Positions 19,715 through 30,055 are shown, numbered from the stretch's first letter. The stretch is 64,000 bases of DNA from an uncultured Cellvibrionales bacterium (GCA_913019905.1 CAJVZD010000006.1:120606-184605); one strand, 5' to 3'. Notes: generated by a model not told the origin, from the letters alone. Translations and numbers: made by a program.

Positions 19715-20323
19715 ATGAAGTTATTAGTCGTCAGTGGCAGTCAGCGGGTTCAGTCCCAAAGCAATAAAGTGGCAAGCTATTTGGCAGGAGCCGCGCATGA
19801 GTTTAATGAGATGAGCCAATTGGAATTGTGCCGGTATGGATTACCTTTTTGGGATGGTGAGCAGTCGAGCAAATTTGACGAAAGCCATTCTTGGGAAATG
19901 ATTAGCTCTAAATTATCAAGCGCCGATGCAATGATCCTTATTACTCCCGAGTGGGGTGGTATGGCAAGCCCGCTGCTTAAAAATTTCCTATTGATGTGTG
20001 ACTTGCAGGATACCGCTCATAAACCCGCATTGTTAGTGTCCGTGTCCAAAGGCGTTAGCGGTGCGTATCCGATTGCAGAATTGCGAATGAACGCCTTAAA
20101 GAATAATAAGATTGTTGCAATTCCCGACCATCTTATTGTCAGAAATGTAGCGGAAGTGTTAGGTGGTGCAGACATTATTACCGAGCGAGAGAGGAATTTG
20201 AAGGCGCGGATAAATTATAGCTTAAATATGCTGTATCAATACGCCAAAGCCCTAAAGACAATTCGCACTCAACATCAGTCGGAACCTTACCCAAAACAGC
20301 AAGAATATGCCTACGGCATGTAG
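19715..20323 (+). CDS. NADPH-dependent FMN reductase family protein
   Basis: 'LLVVSGSQRVQSQSNKVASYLA' and 'ILITPEWGGMASPLLKNFL' flavodoxin-like motifs. Confidence 0.87.
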   Translation: MKLLVVSGSQRVQSQSNKVASYLAGAAHEFNEMSQLELCRYGLPFWDGEQSSKFDESHSWEMISSKLSSADAMILITPEWGGMASPLLKNFLLMCDLQDTAHKPALLVSVSKGVSGAYPIAELRMNALKNNKIVAIPDHLIVRNVAEVLGGADIITERERNLKARINYSLNMLYQYAKALKTIRTQHQSEPYPKQQEYAYGM

Positions 20324-20349
20324 TTTAACTTTATATTTGAGGAGATATC

Positions 20350-20763
20350 ATGAATTTAAATCAAGTCACATTACCTGTAGACGATATGAAAGCCGCCACC
20401 GATTTTTATGAAACGCTTGGGTTTATTCTAATAGTTGATACGCCACATTATGCGCGGTTTGAATGTCCGGCGGGTAGCAGTACTTTCTCTCTGTCGCTGA
20501 CAGAAGGTGAATCTCAACACGGGGCGGTTATTTACTTTGAACATGAGAACCTGGACATATGGGTTAAAGCTCTGACTGCAAAAGGCATAGAGTTTGACAC
20601 TGAGCCCACCGATCAGTCGTTTTTGTGGCGGGAAGCAGGCTTGCGCGATCCTTCCGGAAATAAAATTATACTCTATTGGGCAGGAGAAAATCGTCTGAAT
20701 CCGCCCTGGAGAATAAGCCCCAATAGTGCGAACAGTGAGCTGGGCGCACATTCGAAAAATTAA
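20350..20763 (+). CDS. VOC/glyoxalase family protein
   Basis: 'VDDMKAATDFYETLGF' and 'LRDPSGNKIILY' VOC motifs. Confidence 0.88.
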   Translation: MNLNQVTLPVDDMKAATDFYETLGFILIVDTPHYARFECPAGSSTFSLSLTEGESQHGAVIYFEHENLDIWVKALTAKGIEFDTEPTDQSFLWREAGLRDPSGNKIILYWAGENRLNPPWRISPNSANSELGAHSKN

Positions 20764-20804
20764 ACGGTAGAGACTTAACTTACAGAAATAAAGAGGATAT
20801 TGAC

Positions 20805-21221
20805 ATGCTCCAGTTAGAACACTTAAATTTAGTCGTGAGAAACATCGCTGCGGCTTTAACGTTTTATCAGGCTGCTTTCCCCCATTGGCGTGTTCGGGGC
20901 GGCGGTGAAAATGATTGGTACGGAAAACCAAGGAATTGGCTGCATTTTGGTGATGATTATCAGTATCTTGCGTTTGCCGACAATGGCGTTGAGGAAAATA
21001 GAAACCTAAAAGAGCATCAGGTTGGCTTAGCTCATTTTGCCTTCGTAACTAGTGACATCAATGGTCTGATTGAACGATTAAAAGAGGCTGGTTTCGAGAT
21101 CTCAATCGATGGTGCAGATAATCCCTATCGGAAAAATGTGTATTTTATCGACCCGGATGGTTTCGAAGTCGAGTTCGTTGAATACTTAAGCGACCAGCCG
21201 GAGCTACGAAATCAGTACTGA
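20805..21221 (+). CDS. VOC/glyoxalase family protein
   Basis: 'EHLNLVVRNIAAALTFYQAAFPHW' and 'YFIDPDGFEVEFVEY' VOC motifs. Confidence 0.88.
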   Translation: MLQLEHLNLVVRNIAAALTFYQAAFPHWRVRGGGENDWYGKPRNWLHFGDDYQYLAFADNGVEENRNLKEHQVGLAHFAFVTSDINGLIERLKEAGFEISIDGADNPYRKNVYFIDPDGFEVEFVEYLSDQPELRNQY

Positions 21222-21322
21222 TGACATTGGTATATGAGAGTGAAGCGGCCTGCGAATTCATTATATGCTGGTATAGAGGGTAGGCAGGTCTTAGACAAAT
21301 TCGAGAAGTGATGCCTGCAAAA

Positions 21323-21353
21323 GAAAAAGCCCCGCTTTAAGTGGGGCTTTTTC
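21323..21353 (+). terminator. Rho-independent terminator (usable on both strands)
   Basis: GAAAAAGCCCCGC-TTTAA-GTGGGGCTTTTTC. Confidence 0.9.
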
Positions 21354-21433
21354 TATTCTTTGGTGAATAAATGGATGTTAGTTTTCTACGTGGGCTACTA
21401 AAGCTAATCAGTTATTTTCAATAGAGAGCTTAG

Positions 21434-22735
21434 TTATTGCCCAGCCTCCCTGTGCTCAAGTTTGAGACCGATGGCAGTTCCCTTTGCAAATCCCTTCCAA
21501 TAGCTGTGTTTCTTGGTTTTTTTGCCCGCTGCAACTGAATAGATTCCGTTGCGTGATTCAGGGACCAAATCCAGCCATGATTGGCTTTCTGCATTACCTT
21601 TGAGGTGTAAATCGAGAAAAGCTGTTATGAAATGGTCCATGATATTGTTCATCCTGCGATTATCCCAAACAGGGTCCGTGTAGTGACTCGCTCCGGTTTT
21701 ATCGTCATTATTGGCAATTTCCAGTGGCATTGGAATGGGGGCGCCCGCGCTGTGACCTGCGTTAATAAAAGTTAATAAATACCGATCGCTGTTGGTGGCG
21801 TTGTCATAGATGGTACGAACACCGTCTTCATAGCCCGCGACCTTGTCTAAGCTTCCGGCAACATAAAGGGTTGGGGTAGTGACTCCACGTAAGTCATTCT
21901 TTTTCCACATGCCCGCAGCCATACCCCAGGGGGCGATCGCCACACCCGCTTTAATTCTGGAGTCGAGGTTTTTTTTAAAATCCGGGTTGTCGAATGTGTG
22001 CTGAAGTAACATTTTGTTGGGTGGAGCAATGGGTAGAGCAGCGACGTCCGTGTTATATCCGCCTCCCAGATTGTTCATTAGACCATAGCCGCCCATTGAG
22101 AACCCGACCACCGCCGTTAGACTGGTGTTTAACGAGCCCGCCAAAAAACTGCTCGAATCACCATTCATTGTGTCTATTTGGTTCAGGACAAAACGTTGGT
22201 CCAGGGCGCGGTTATAGAGGGTACTGGAAAACGCCTGCTGGTCTTCATAGGTGCTATCCGTATGGTCAATCGAAACAACAACGTAACCTTTGCTCGCCAG
22301 GTTTTCACCTAAATGACTTAAGAGATAACGGTTACCAGGATAACCGTGTGAGATGATAACCAGTGGGTAGGGTATAGCTGTTGCTAAAATGTTAGCTTCT
22401 CGGACTGCCTTGCCATATAGAGTGGCTTTAACCGCTGTATTTCTTGTTGTCGACGTGTATTGGCCACCGGGTTGCTGTCCTTCTTGTAATTGTGCGGGAT
22501 ACCATATCTCGACAGTGAGGCTTCGATCGTAGTAAGCCGTTGCCTCTCCCGACCTCGTATTTAAGATGTCAGGACGATTTTGGTCGATCACCGTCATCGT
22601 GCGGACGCCGATATTTAGCTCGCCAAAATTGGCGAGCTCAGGGGCGTCGTGACGGACGGTGTCTATGCGATTACCTTGAGCATTTGCGAATATGGAAAAC
22701 GAAGCGATTAATAGCAATTGACAAAATCTGTTCAT
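21434..22735 (-). CDS. Secreted alpha/beta hydrolase (dienelactone / PAF-acetylhydrolase-like)
   Basis: Signal peptide; 'YPLVIISHGYPGNRYLLSHLGENLASKGYVVVSIDHTDSTY'; GFSMGGYG. Confidence 0.87.
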   Translation of the reverse strand: MNRFCQLLLIASFSIFANAQGNRIDTVRHDAPELANFGELNIGVRTMTVIDQNRPDILNTRSGEATAYYDRSLTVEIWYPAQLQEGQQPGGQYTSTTRNTAVKATLYGKAVREANILATAIPYPLVIISHGYPGNRYLLSHLGENLASKGYVVVSIDHTDSTYEDQQAFSSTLYNRALDQRFVLNQIDTMNGDSSSFLAGSLNTSLTAVVGFSMGGYGLMNNLGGGYNTDVAALPIAPPNKMLLQHTFDNPDFKKNLDSRIKAGVAIAPWGMAAGMWKKNDLRGVTTPTLYVAGSLDKVAGYEDGVRTIYDNATNSDRYLLTFINAGHSAGAPIPMPLEIANNDDKTGASHYTDPVWDNRRMNNIMDHFITAFLDLHLKGNAESQSWLDLVPESRNGIYSVAAGKKTKKHSYWKGFAKGTAIGLKLEHREAGQ

Positions 22736-23191
22736 GCGATACGACCCTAATTATCTCGTCTGTTGTTGGCAAGTCACAGTGTACAACAGGACAGGGCGTT
22801 TGCCAGTGCAATATCGGTAACCGCGCAAGATCTGTATGCCGAGAATGTTGTGATGCGCAATTGAACAGATGCTGTTCGACGCGATGGCAAGTCACTTGCT
22901 GCTACCACTACATATACCCTCATTGCCAAATCTATAACGGCACAATAAAGGGTCGTTTTGCTTCACCCGTTTTGGATGAACGTGATACGTCTGCGTTAAG
23001 CGTCGGTCGGTTTCCGTCGTATTTTGGTGCGTTGTCGTAATCTTTTGGTGCGTTATGTGTAGTGTCTGCGCGCTGCTTTCGCAGTGAGGATGGCAGCCAT
23101 GCGGAAAAAATGTTCAGCCCTGCGCGATTTTGGAAGTATGGCTCATATATTGCTTAGACCGTGTCAATTACAGCGAATAGGGTTCTGGAAT

Positions 23192-24670
23192 ATGTCGGTC
23201 GATAAGTTTAAAGTCTTCAATTTGCAGGATGAGCGAGTTAAGACGCTGCATTTTTCGTGGATCGCATTTTTTATTACGTTTTTCATGTGGTTTTGCCATG
23301 CGTCATTAATGCCTTACATACAAGATACTTTCGGCTTGTCTAATGCAGAGGCGAAGGCATTACTGTTCCTAAATGTCGCTTTGACTATTCCAGCCCGTGT
23401 CTGGGTGGGCTCTTTGGTTGACAAATATGGGCCGCGCCGCATGTACAGTGGACTCCTTGCTGTGTCCGGTGTCATTTGTATTGCTTTTTCGGCCGCACAA
23501 AACTATGAACAGCTGGCGGCGGCGCGATTTCTTTTGGGATTTTCGGGTGCCGGCTTTGTTATTGGTATACGCCTTGTTACGGAGTGGTTCCCTGCAAGCC
23601 AAGCCGGTGGCGCTCAGGGAATTTACGGGGGCTGGGGAAACTTTGGTGCTGCGGTCGCCAATTTCGTATTGCCGGTAATGACCGTATATTTCGCGGCTAT
23701 CATGACTGATGGCTGGCGCGGTGCAGTGGCTGTTGCCGGTGTCATTTCCATTATCTATTCTGTTATTTTTTACATCAATGTGCGTAATACTCCCAGAGGT
23801 GCAACGTATTTTTCACCGAAAAAACTGGGCCCGATGGAAGTTACAAGCCGAGGAGATTTTATCCTATTCATGGTGATGACTGCGCCGATTTTTATTGCGA
23901 TGGCGATCATTTGTTGGCGCCTATCACCAGCTGGAGTAGCACTTCTATCAGAGTCTGTCACCTATGCAATTTGGGTTTGTTTGGGGCTATGGTTTGTCGT
24001 TAGTATGTACAATAGCTTTCTCTTTAATCGCGATAACCTAAGTAATAGCGTAGCAAAAATACATCGTTACAAATTTAAGCAAGTGGCGATGTTGGATCTT
24101 GCCTATGCGGTCACGTTCGGTTCGGAGGTGGCGATAGTTTCCACGTTACCGCTATTATTTGTTACCGAATATGGTTATACACCATCAAAGGCAGCTCTGT
24201 TGGCCGGTATTTTTATGGCAATGAACCTAATCGCGCGTCCTGGCGGAGGGTATTTGAGCGATATTTACGGGCGCAAGAAAACGCTATTAATGACGGTTAT
24301 CGGTTCTGCTATTGGTTATTTGGGTCTTAGTCTTATGACACCGAACTGGGAGTTTTGGCACATTGTTGTTGTCGTTGTGTTCTGTTCATTCTTCGTGCAA
24401 GCCGGTGCGGGTGCAACTTTTGGTGTGGTTCCAACGATTAAACGTCGATTGACTGGCCAGATCGCGGGTATGACAGGATCTTATGGCAATGTGGGTGCGG
24501 CGTCGTTTTTACTCGTGAATTCCTTTTACGAATCCTCCGTTTTCTTTTTTGTAATGTCTGCCAGTTGTTTCGTTGTATTCGGGCTACTGCAGATGTTTTT
24601 GGAAGAGCCTAAAGGACAAATTGCAGAAATAGATGAAGACGGTTCGGTTGTTTTAATCGATGTGGGCTAA
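23192..24670 (+). CDS. MFS transporter, NarK/NasA-like (nitrate/nitrite porter family)
   Basis: 'SLVDKYGPRRMYSGLL', 'GFSGAGFVIGIRLVTEWFPASQAGGAQGIYGGWGNFGAAVANFVLP'; ORF track start 23084, ATG 23192 preferred. Confidence 0.85.
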   Translation: MSVDKFKVFNLQDERVKTLHFSWIAFFITFFMWFCHASLMPYIQDTFGLSNAEAKALLFLNVALTIPARVWVGSLVDKYGPRRMYSGLLAVSGVICIAFSAAQNYEQLAAARFLLGFSGAGFVIGIRLVTEWFPASQAGGAQGIYGGWGNFGAAVANFVLPVMTVYFAAIMTDGWRGAVAVAGVISIIYSVIFYINVRNTPRGATYFSPKKLGPMEVTSRGDFILFMVMTAPIFIAMAIICWRLSPAGVALLSESVTYAIWVCLGLWFVVSMYNSFLFNRDNLSNSVAKIHRYKFKQVAMLDLAYAVTFGSEVAIVSTLPLLFVTEYGYTPSKAALLAGIFMAMNLIARPGGGYLSDIYGRKKTLLMTVIGSAIGYLGLSLMTPNWEFWHIVVVVVFCSFFVQAGAGATFGVVPTIKRRLTGQIAGMTGSYGNVGAASFLLVNSFYESSVFFFVMSASCFVVFGLLQMFLEEPKGQIAEIDEDGSVVLIDVG

Positions 24671-24732
24671 CGACGAATCGGTTGGGGACATGCTGTCAAT
24701 GAACGTATAGCCCTTTAGATTTAAGGTAAACT

Positions 24733-24761
24733 AAAAAAGCCCCGCATGTACGAGGCTTTTG
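24733..24761 (+). terminator. Rho-independent terminator
   Basis: AAAAAAGCCCCGCATGTACGAGGCTTTTG just after the MFS gene. Confidence 0.8.
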
Positions 24762-24839
24762 TAATAATATTTTGTCGGGCGTGCAGGAGAAAGCATCTGA
24801 AAAAATCACATTGTGATATTAGTGCCTTCCCGGTCTCTA

Positions 24840-25127
24840 CTAGCTATTTGCCATTCGTTCTTTATAGGTTCGAACAGCGACATTAAACTCTTTGCCGACT
24901 CTCTTCATGGCTTTGACCATCCGGTTGTGAGCTTTGTCACTTGAAACGCATTCCAGATAAGTATTTGCTGCAGAAAGATACGCCTTAACATCATTCTTTG
25001 CTTTAACCATTTGTGCTGTAACGGCTGTAGCGGCATCCGGAAGTACCGGTGCATCGGGTTTAGAGCACGCGTGGGTCATGCCAGAAAACAGAACAGTAGA
25101 TAATACGATAGCAGTAACTTTAATCAT
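24840..25127 (-). CDS. Small secreted hypothetical protein
   Basis: Signal peptide with Cys (GMTHACSKPDAP); helical mature part. Confidence 0.7.
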   Translation of the reverse strand: MIKVTAIVLSTVLFSGMTHACSKPDAPVLPDAATAVTAQMVKAKNDVKAYLSAANTYLECVSSDKAHNRMVKAMKRVGKEFNVAVRTYKERMANS

Positions 25128-25752
25128 TGTGTAATTCCTCTTTTATGTCCGTGATCCCACGGTGTCTGCTTATAAAGCAATAAGTGAAGGTGATTCCTAA
25201 GGTTTCACAATAATAATATCACCGAAAATCAAAAAAAAAATAAGGAGGAATACGCGATTTTGTAGGTGTTTTTACCTAAGCGTGGTGGTTTTACGGGCTG
25301 TCTCTAATGATTTTGTGAAAATTTCCCGAATGAATAACAGTAATAACGACTTTTCAGCTTTATTGTTTTTGTTTTGCGCGATTTGAAAGGTGGATGGTCG
25401 GGGAAGTAATGATATCTGATCGAAATATGGGTGGAAGGATGCCTATACGCAACTCCCAACAATCAGCAAACGGCGCGATAACTGATTAGAAACGCCGTTC
25501 GTCAGGTGGTTATTCAGGGCAGTGGTTAAAAACATCTGAATAGTTTTTGGATTAATCCTGATAATTGCGCGGTTCATCTATTGTTGGTCCTCTAGGGAAG
25601 AAACTTGATGAATGGCAGATTGACAATTAACTGAAAATAAAACGACGGGATTTTTGGAGTACCGCGTATAAGTTTTATAGACGAGCAAACGAAGTAATGA
25701 TGAGTTAGGTGTTTGGGCGTTTAAATATCACTCACAACCCAGGGATAAAACC

Positions 25753-26241
25753 ATGAAAACGAACAATATTGTCAAGATCGCCGCGATCGCTTTCACCGCT
25801 TCGGCTTTAGTTTCGACTGCTTATGCTGAGCGCCACGGGAAGTCTATGTTCGGTCGTATTGATACCGACGGTGACGGTCTTGTTAGTCAGCAAGAATTTC
25901 AAGAGCGAGGCAGCGACAGATTCGAAAAGATGGATACGGACGGTGATGGGACTGTTACACTGGATGAAGTTGACGCCAAAATCGCTGAAAAGATAGCCGA
26001 AAGGCAAACGACAATGGCCGCAAGACAGGAAGAAATGCAGGTCAGGATCAAAGAGAGATTTACCTCCGCAGACCAAAATGAAGACGGAATTGTTACAGAA
26101 GAAGAATTGCAGCTTTCGGAATTCAGTCGTATCGATAGTAATGCCGACGGCTTTTTGTCAAAAGAAGAGTTGAAGGACGCGAGATTAAAGCGAAAAGGCC
26201 ACAGAAAACAGCAACGACGTGAGAAGGGTGGAGCGTCTTAA
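25753..26241 (+). CDS. Secreted EF-hand calcium-binding protein
   Basis: Signal peptide; four EF-hand-like loops DTDGDGLVSQQE, DTDGDGTVTLDE, DQNEDGIVTEEE, DSNADGFLSKEE. Confidence 0.92.
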   Translation: MKTNNIVKIAAIAFTASALVSTAYAERHGKSMFGRIDTDGDGLVSQQEFQERGSDRFEKMDTDGDGTVTLDEVDAKIAEKIAERQTTMAARQEEMQVRIKERFTSADQNEDGIVTEEELQLSEFSRIDSNADGFLSKEELKDARLKRKGHRKQQRREKGGAS

Positions 26242-26280
26242 TTAGGCTCCACCACGATGAGATATATCTGAGGCGTATTA

Positions 26281-26856
26281 ATGGTCAAGGAGCTGGACCC
26301 GCAAGCGGTCAAAAAGATGCTTGCCGGAAATGCAGATGCATTTCACCAAGTCCTCGACTTCCATATGGAGACGGTTAGTCGTTATGTGCAAAGAATGACG
26401 TACAATAGGGCTGACACCGAGGATATTGTTCAGGAGACTTTTCTTCGGCTTTGGTCAACTCGACACAGGTATGATCCGGCAAAAGCCAAGCTGACGACCT
26501 GGATTCACAAGATTGCCCATAATTTGTGCGTCGATAGTCTGAGGGTGTCCAAGCCGGAGTTAAGGATAATTGAAGAGCCGGCTACTAATGGTCCAGATAG
26601 TGACTATGACCAGCGCTCACAATCGCAAATAGTTGCTCAGGCGCTGTCCCAGTTACCAGAACGGCAGCGAAGTGCTGTTGTCATGTGCCATTATCAAGGG
26701 CTCAGTAATCGAGAGGCTGCCGAGATTATCGATGTATCGATCGATGCATTGGAGTCACTCCTAAGTCGCGGTAGAAAACAGTTGAAGAAAACGCTGGAAG
26801 TTCAAATCAGTCACCCGACTAAGTGGGAACCATTATCGACGGAGAGGATAAAGTGA
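26281..26856 (+). CDS. ECF-type RNA polymerase sigma factor
   Basis: Sigma region 2 'NRADTEDIVQETFLRLWSTRHRYDPAKAKLTTWIHKIAHNLCVDSLR' and region 4 'LPERQRSAVVMCHYQGLSNREAAEIIDVSIDALESLLSRGRKQLKK'. Confidence 0.95.
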   Translation: MVKELDPQAVKKMLAGNADAFHQVLDFHMETVSRYVQRMTYNRADTEDIVQETFLRLWSTRHRYDPAKAKLTTWIHKIAHNLCVDSLRVSKPELRIIEEPATNGPDSDYDQRSQSQIVAQALSQLPERQRSAVVMCHYQGLSNREAAEIIDVSIDALESLLSRGRKQLKKTLEVQISHPTKWEPLSTERIK

Positions 26857-27308
26857 ACCTCGGCAGGCTGCGGGAAATTATCGATAGTTACGGTGCATGC
26901 GAAAAAAACTGGCCATCGGACGAGCGGGTTGCTGTTCTAGCACTGCTGGATGAATCGGCAGATGCGCGGGCATTGGTAAGCGCTGAAACTGCGTTTGATA
27001 CCTTGCTGGACACGTTTGAGGTGTCAGACGACCTGATAGCGCAAGACCACTTAAAGCGGAAGATTTTGGCTAATGTGAAACAAGGCCTTGTCGGAAGAAT
27101 TATCGAGTGGTTAACGCCAGAGCTGGAATCGATGCCTTCATCCTTCTGGCGCCCTGCTGTAGCGGCAACCATTCCCCTAATCCTAGGTATCGCGATCGGA
27201 ATTAACACCGTCGAAGACGTATCCGCAGTCGATGACTTTTCCGAGTCTGAAACTCTATATTTATTAGCTATCTCAGGAGAAAATAATGGAGGCTGGTACG
27301 ATGAGTAA
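26853..27308 (+). CDS. Putative anti-sigma factor (single TM)
   Basis: GTG start overlapping the sigma stop (GTGA); single C-terminal TM 'PAVAATIPLILGIAIGI'; position directly after the sigma gene. Confidence 0.7.
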   Translation: MNLGRLREIIDSYGACEKNWPSDERVAVLALLDESADARALVSAETAFDTLLDTFEVSDDLIAQDHLKRKILANVKQGLVGRIIEWLTPELESMPSSFWRPAVAATIPLILGIAIGINTVEDVSAVDDFSESETLYLLAISGENNGGWYDE

Positions 27309-27795
27309 TCGAACCTGGCTTATCGCTCTGTTGATAATTTCTATGGGCATAAACTTACTGATTGTTGGGATTTTCGTTGGTCGACAAGGATTCGCACATC
27401 GCCCCGACCGAGGTCATTTTGACTGGATGGCTAAGGATTTGAATACCGCAAAGCGAGAGGTTGTTCGAAACACAATGCGAGCGCACATGCGTGAATCTGC
27501 GCCATTGCGCAAGGAGCTTCGATTCGCGCAACGAGAGCTGCGGGAGGCCGTGAGTGCTGAGATGTACGATGAGAAGGTTGTTGCTAGTGCATTTGCAAAA
27601 GTCAGGGCCGCATCGGAAAAATTTCAGGCTACGATGCACGGTGGGATGATGAAGACTTTTTCAGGCTTAGACCGAAAAGATCGTCTCAAGGTTTATCGAA
27701 TGTTGTCAATGCGGGAGCGCGGTCACGGTCGTAATAAAGGAGCCCATCGGCCAACTAATAATGAAACAGCAGCTGATTTTTCCAATCCTGATTGA
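27301..27795 (+). CDS. Periplasmic heavy-metal-sensor-like / Metal_resist family protein
   Basis: N-terminal TM, helical 'HMRESAPLRKELRFAQRELREAVSAEMYDEKVVASAFAKVRAASEKFQATMHGGMMKTF'; overlaps upstream gene. Confidence 0.75.
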   Translation: MSNRTWLIALLIISMGINLLIVGIFVGRQGFAHRPDRGHFDWMAKDLNTAKREVVRNTMRAHMRESAPLRKELRFAQRELREAVSAEMYDEKVVASAFAKVRAASEKFQATMHGGMMKTFSGLDRKDRLKVYRMLSMRERGHGRNKGAHRPTNNETAADFSNPD

Positions 27796-28103
27796 GTGAA
27801 AGATACTTAACTGGCTTTGAGGCTCTGTTCTGCAGGTGCTGATCTAAGCGGGTAACCGTCGGCACGTTCTGTTGCATAGTACTTGTCTAGTTTTGCTTCA
27901 AGAATCAGTGCTTAATCTACTTTATTGAGTGCCTCAATATTCGGTATCGTGTCATTAAAGAATTGCGGCTTGTTATCTTTAAATAAGAAATGTCGGAATG
28001 TTCGGCCGCCATATGTCCAAGACATTAGCTCTTTGATACTTATTGACCGCAGCCGCATTGGGCTACAAAAGAAGGAATTAACCTCTAATGTTAGAGCGCC
28101 ACT

Positions 28104-28472
28104 ATGACTGAGTATGAAGGGCTTCAAAAGTTGTTGCGGGAATTCTCGAAAGAGAGGGAGTGGGATCAATTCCATTCTCCCAAGAATCTGGCAATTGCTT
28201 TATCTGTAGAGGCTTCAGAGTTACTGGAAATTTTCCAGTGGTTAACCGAAGCCGAATCGTTAGACCTGTCAACGGAAAAGCGTCAATGTGTCGGAGAAGA
28301 GATGGCTGACGTTTTTTTGTATTTGCTGAGACTTGCCGACAGAATGGGAATTGATTTGACGAACGAGGCTGAAAAAAAGATCGAAAAAAACCGAGGAAAA
28401 TATCCAGCGGATAGAGTTCGTGGCAGTTCGAAGAAGTATACAGAATATCGCAGTAAGACCAGCGGGAAATAG
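28104..28472 (+). CDS. MazG-like nucleotide pyrophosphohydrolase
   Basis: 'FHSPKNLAIALSVEASELLEIFQWLTEAES...EEMADVFLYLLRLADRMGIDL...EKNRGKYPADRVRG'. Confidence 0.93.
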   Translation: MTEYEGLQKLLREFSKEREWDQFHSPKNLAIALSVEASELLEIFQWLTEAESLDLSTEKRQCVGEEMADVFLYLLRLADRMGIDLTNEAEKKIEKNRGKYPADRVRGSSKKYTEYRSKTSGK

Positions 28473-28650
28473 AAAATCTGGCCGGGCTTGGCTTGTTTCG
28501 GAAATAATTGGTGAAGTTTTTTGGGTTGGCTGCGTGTTAATGTAATTTACGCCGCATGACTCGATTTTCCACGAGGAATAGGCGGCAAATAACCATCGCT
28601 GGTAAAAGACCCCTGCTACTATTCCCCGTGGATTGTCCGGAATTGTAATT

Positions 28651-28710
28651 CCTGTAGTTACGGTTCCTGTAAACATGAAGCCTGTGACTATAGCGCCTGT
28701 GTGACGTTGT
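28651..28710. repeat. Degenerate 15 bp tandem repeat, about 4 copies
   Basis: CCTGTAGTTACGGTT / CCTGTAAACATGAAG / CCTGTGACTATAGCG / CCTGTGTGACGTTGT; CCTGT every 15 bp. Confidence 0.6.
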
Positions 28711-29086
28711 AAAGAAGATAAACCGCCGAACCAAAACCTAGCAACAGAGTACCAAATGCGCCGACTATGCGAAACGGATTTGGACCACCTAGTGTTAACC
28801 CCACCGCGTGGGCAATACGAACACCAACAAAGCCCAGGCCAAGACTTAATATCAGCATAGAACCACCCGACATCATTTCCAGTAATGCCAAAACGGTGAT
28901 AAAAATGGGAGCGTTTTCTGTTAAATTACCGTGTCGGCGAATAAGCATTAAGAGGTCATCATGTCCACCGTCCCCTAGGCTTTGTTCATATTTTCCCCGT
29001 CGTAAACCGACAGTCATCATTAAACCCATTTGAAACATCATAATGATTGCAGCGGTCAGTGCGGTGTAAAGCGGTAGATGAGCCAT
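28688..29086 (-). CDS. MAPEG family membrane protein
   Basis: 'RRHGNLTENAPIFITVLALLE' and 4-TM layout; ORF track start 29101. Confidence 0.87.
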   Translation of the reverse strand: MAHLPLYTALTAAIIMMFQMGLMMTVGLRRGKYEQSLGDGGHDDLLMLIRRHGNLTENAPIFITVLALLEMMSGGSMLILSLGLGFVGVRIAHAVGLTLGGPNPFRIVGAFGTLLLGFGSAVYLLYNVTQAL

Positions 29087-29311
29087 GTCGTTTCCTTTCA
29101 TTTTAAGAGAAAGGGAAGTCTAATGGAGTTTACTTGACCTGAATATGTCCATTGATGTGCCACGCTGTTACAGTAATGGTCCGCGGTAAATACAGGGATT
29201 TCATTAATCGACAGAGTGTCTCGAGAATGACCGCTCAAATTGAAACCTAACTGTTGGTGTACTAGTAGCGGTAACAAAATACTTCGCACGAGTAGACTAT
29301 CAACAGTGAGC

Positions 29312-30055
29312 TTAGTCAGAGATTAATTGGACTTTCTGCGGAATCCATGGCCTTATCCAAGGGGTAGGTTCCAAGTTAAGGTCTGCTGCTTTGAGGGCAT
29401 CTTTAGCTTCCGAGTAACTCGAATAAATCCCGAAGATCAAAATATACCAACGTTTGTCCTCTTGAATTAGAGCGAACTTTTGAGTGGGAATATGCGAGAG
29501 TTCTTGTCGATAGTTGTCGAGTGCCTCAATATTGCGAACGGCAAGTAGCTGCACCGCATATTGTTTATGGCTTACGCCCTTATCGTTTTTCGTGCCTGTA
29601 ATACCTGCCGAGCGCGTTCCCTGTGGGTCGACGCTTTTTGCGGCCTTATAATCGCCAGCAATTCCATCGTCACTGGACAGGCTTTCTGCTTTTGCCTCTG
29701 TGGTGGTAACAGGTTTATCCAGTTGAGTGGCTGAACTCTTTACCCTTTTTGGGATGGTCGCTGCTTCTCGGCGCGTGCTGGAGGTTTGATTCTCTCTCGC
29801 TAATTGCGCTTCCAAAGTCGATTGTCTGCTACAAATCCAGTGTAGAGACGGGTCTTCATAGCAATGCCATTTTTTGCCTTGTCCCCTTTCTTGGCCCATC
29901 GTATCGCTTTCGGCGGTCGGCCTTTTGGTAATGCCGGTAGAACTGCAGGCAATTAAAAAAAGAAACACGAAAACAACAACTAATAGATTCTTCACAACTT
30001 CACTTTTTATCGAATGTTTGTCTAAGAGAATAGTGGCAATTGACCAATGGTACAA
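29312..30055 (-). CDS. SPOR-domain-like lipoprotein/membrane protein
   Basis: N-terminal TM with Cys (LIACSS); C-terminal 'YAVQLLAVRNIEALDNYRQELSHIPTQKFALIQEDKRWYILIFGIYSSYSEAKDALKAA'. Confidence 0.8.
   Translation of the reverse strand: MYHWSIATILLDKHSIKSEVVKNLLVVVFVFLFLIACSSTGITKRPTAESDTMGQERGQGKKWHCYEDPSLHWICSRQSTLEAQLARENQTSSTRREAATIPKRVKSSATQLDKPVTTTEAKAESLSSDDGIAGDYKAAKSVDPQGTRSAGITGTKNDKGVSHKQYAVQLLAVRNIEALDNYRQELSHIPTQKFALIQEDKRWYILIFGIYSSYSEAKDALKAADLNLEPTPWIRPWIPQKVQLISD

Noticed and set aside
20428-20931. 167-aa minus-strand ORF
   Set aside because: Antisense to two convincing VOC genes
22540-23040. 166-aa plus-strand ORF
   Set aside because: Overlaps the start of the alpha/beta hydrolase gene on the other strand; Cys/Arg-rich shadow-like translation, no family signal
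25128-25752. Possible hidden gene or sRNA in a 600 bp gap before the EF-hand gene
   Set aside because: No ORF and no stable structure I could read confidently
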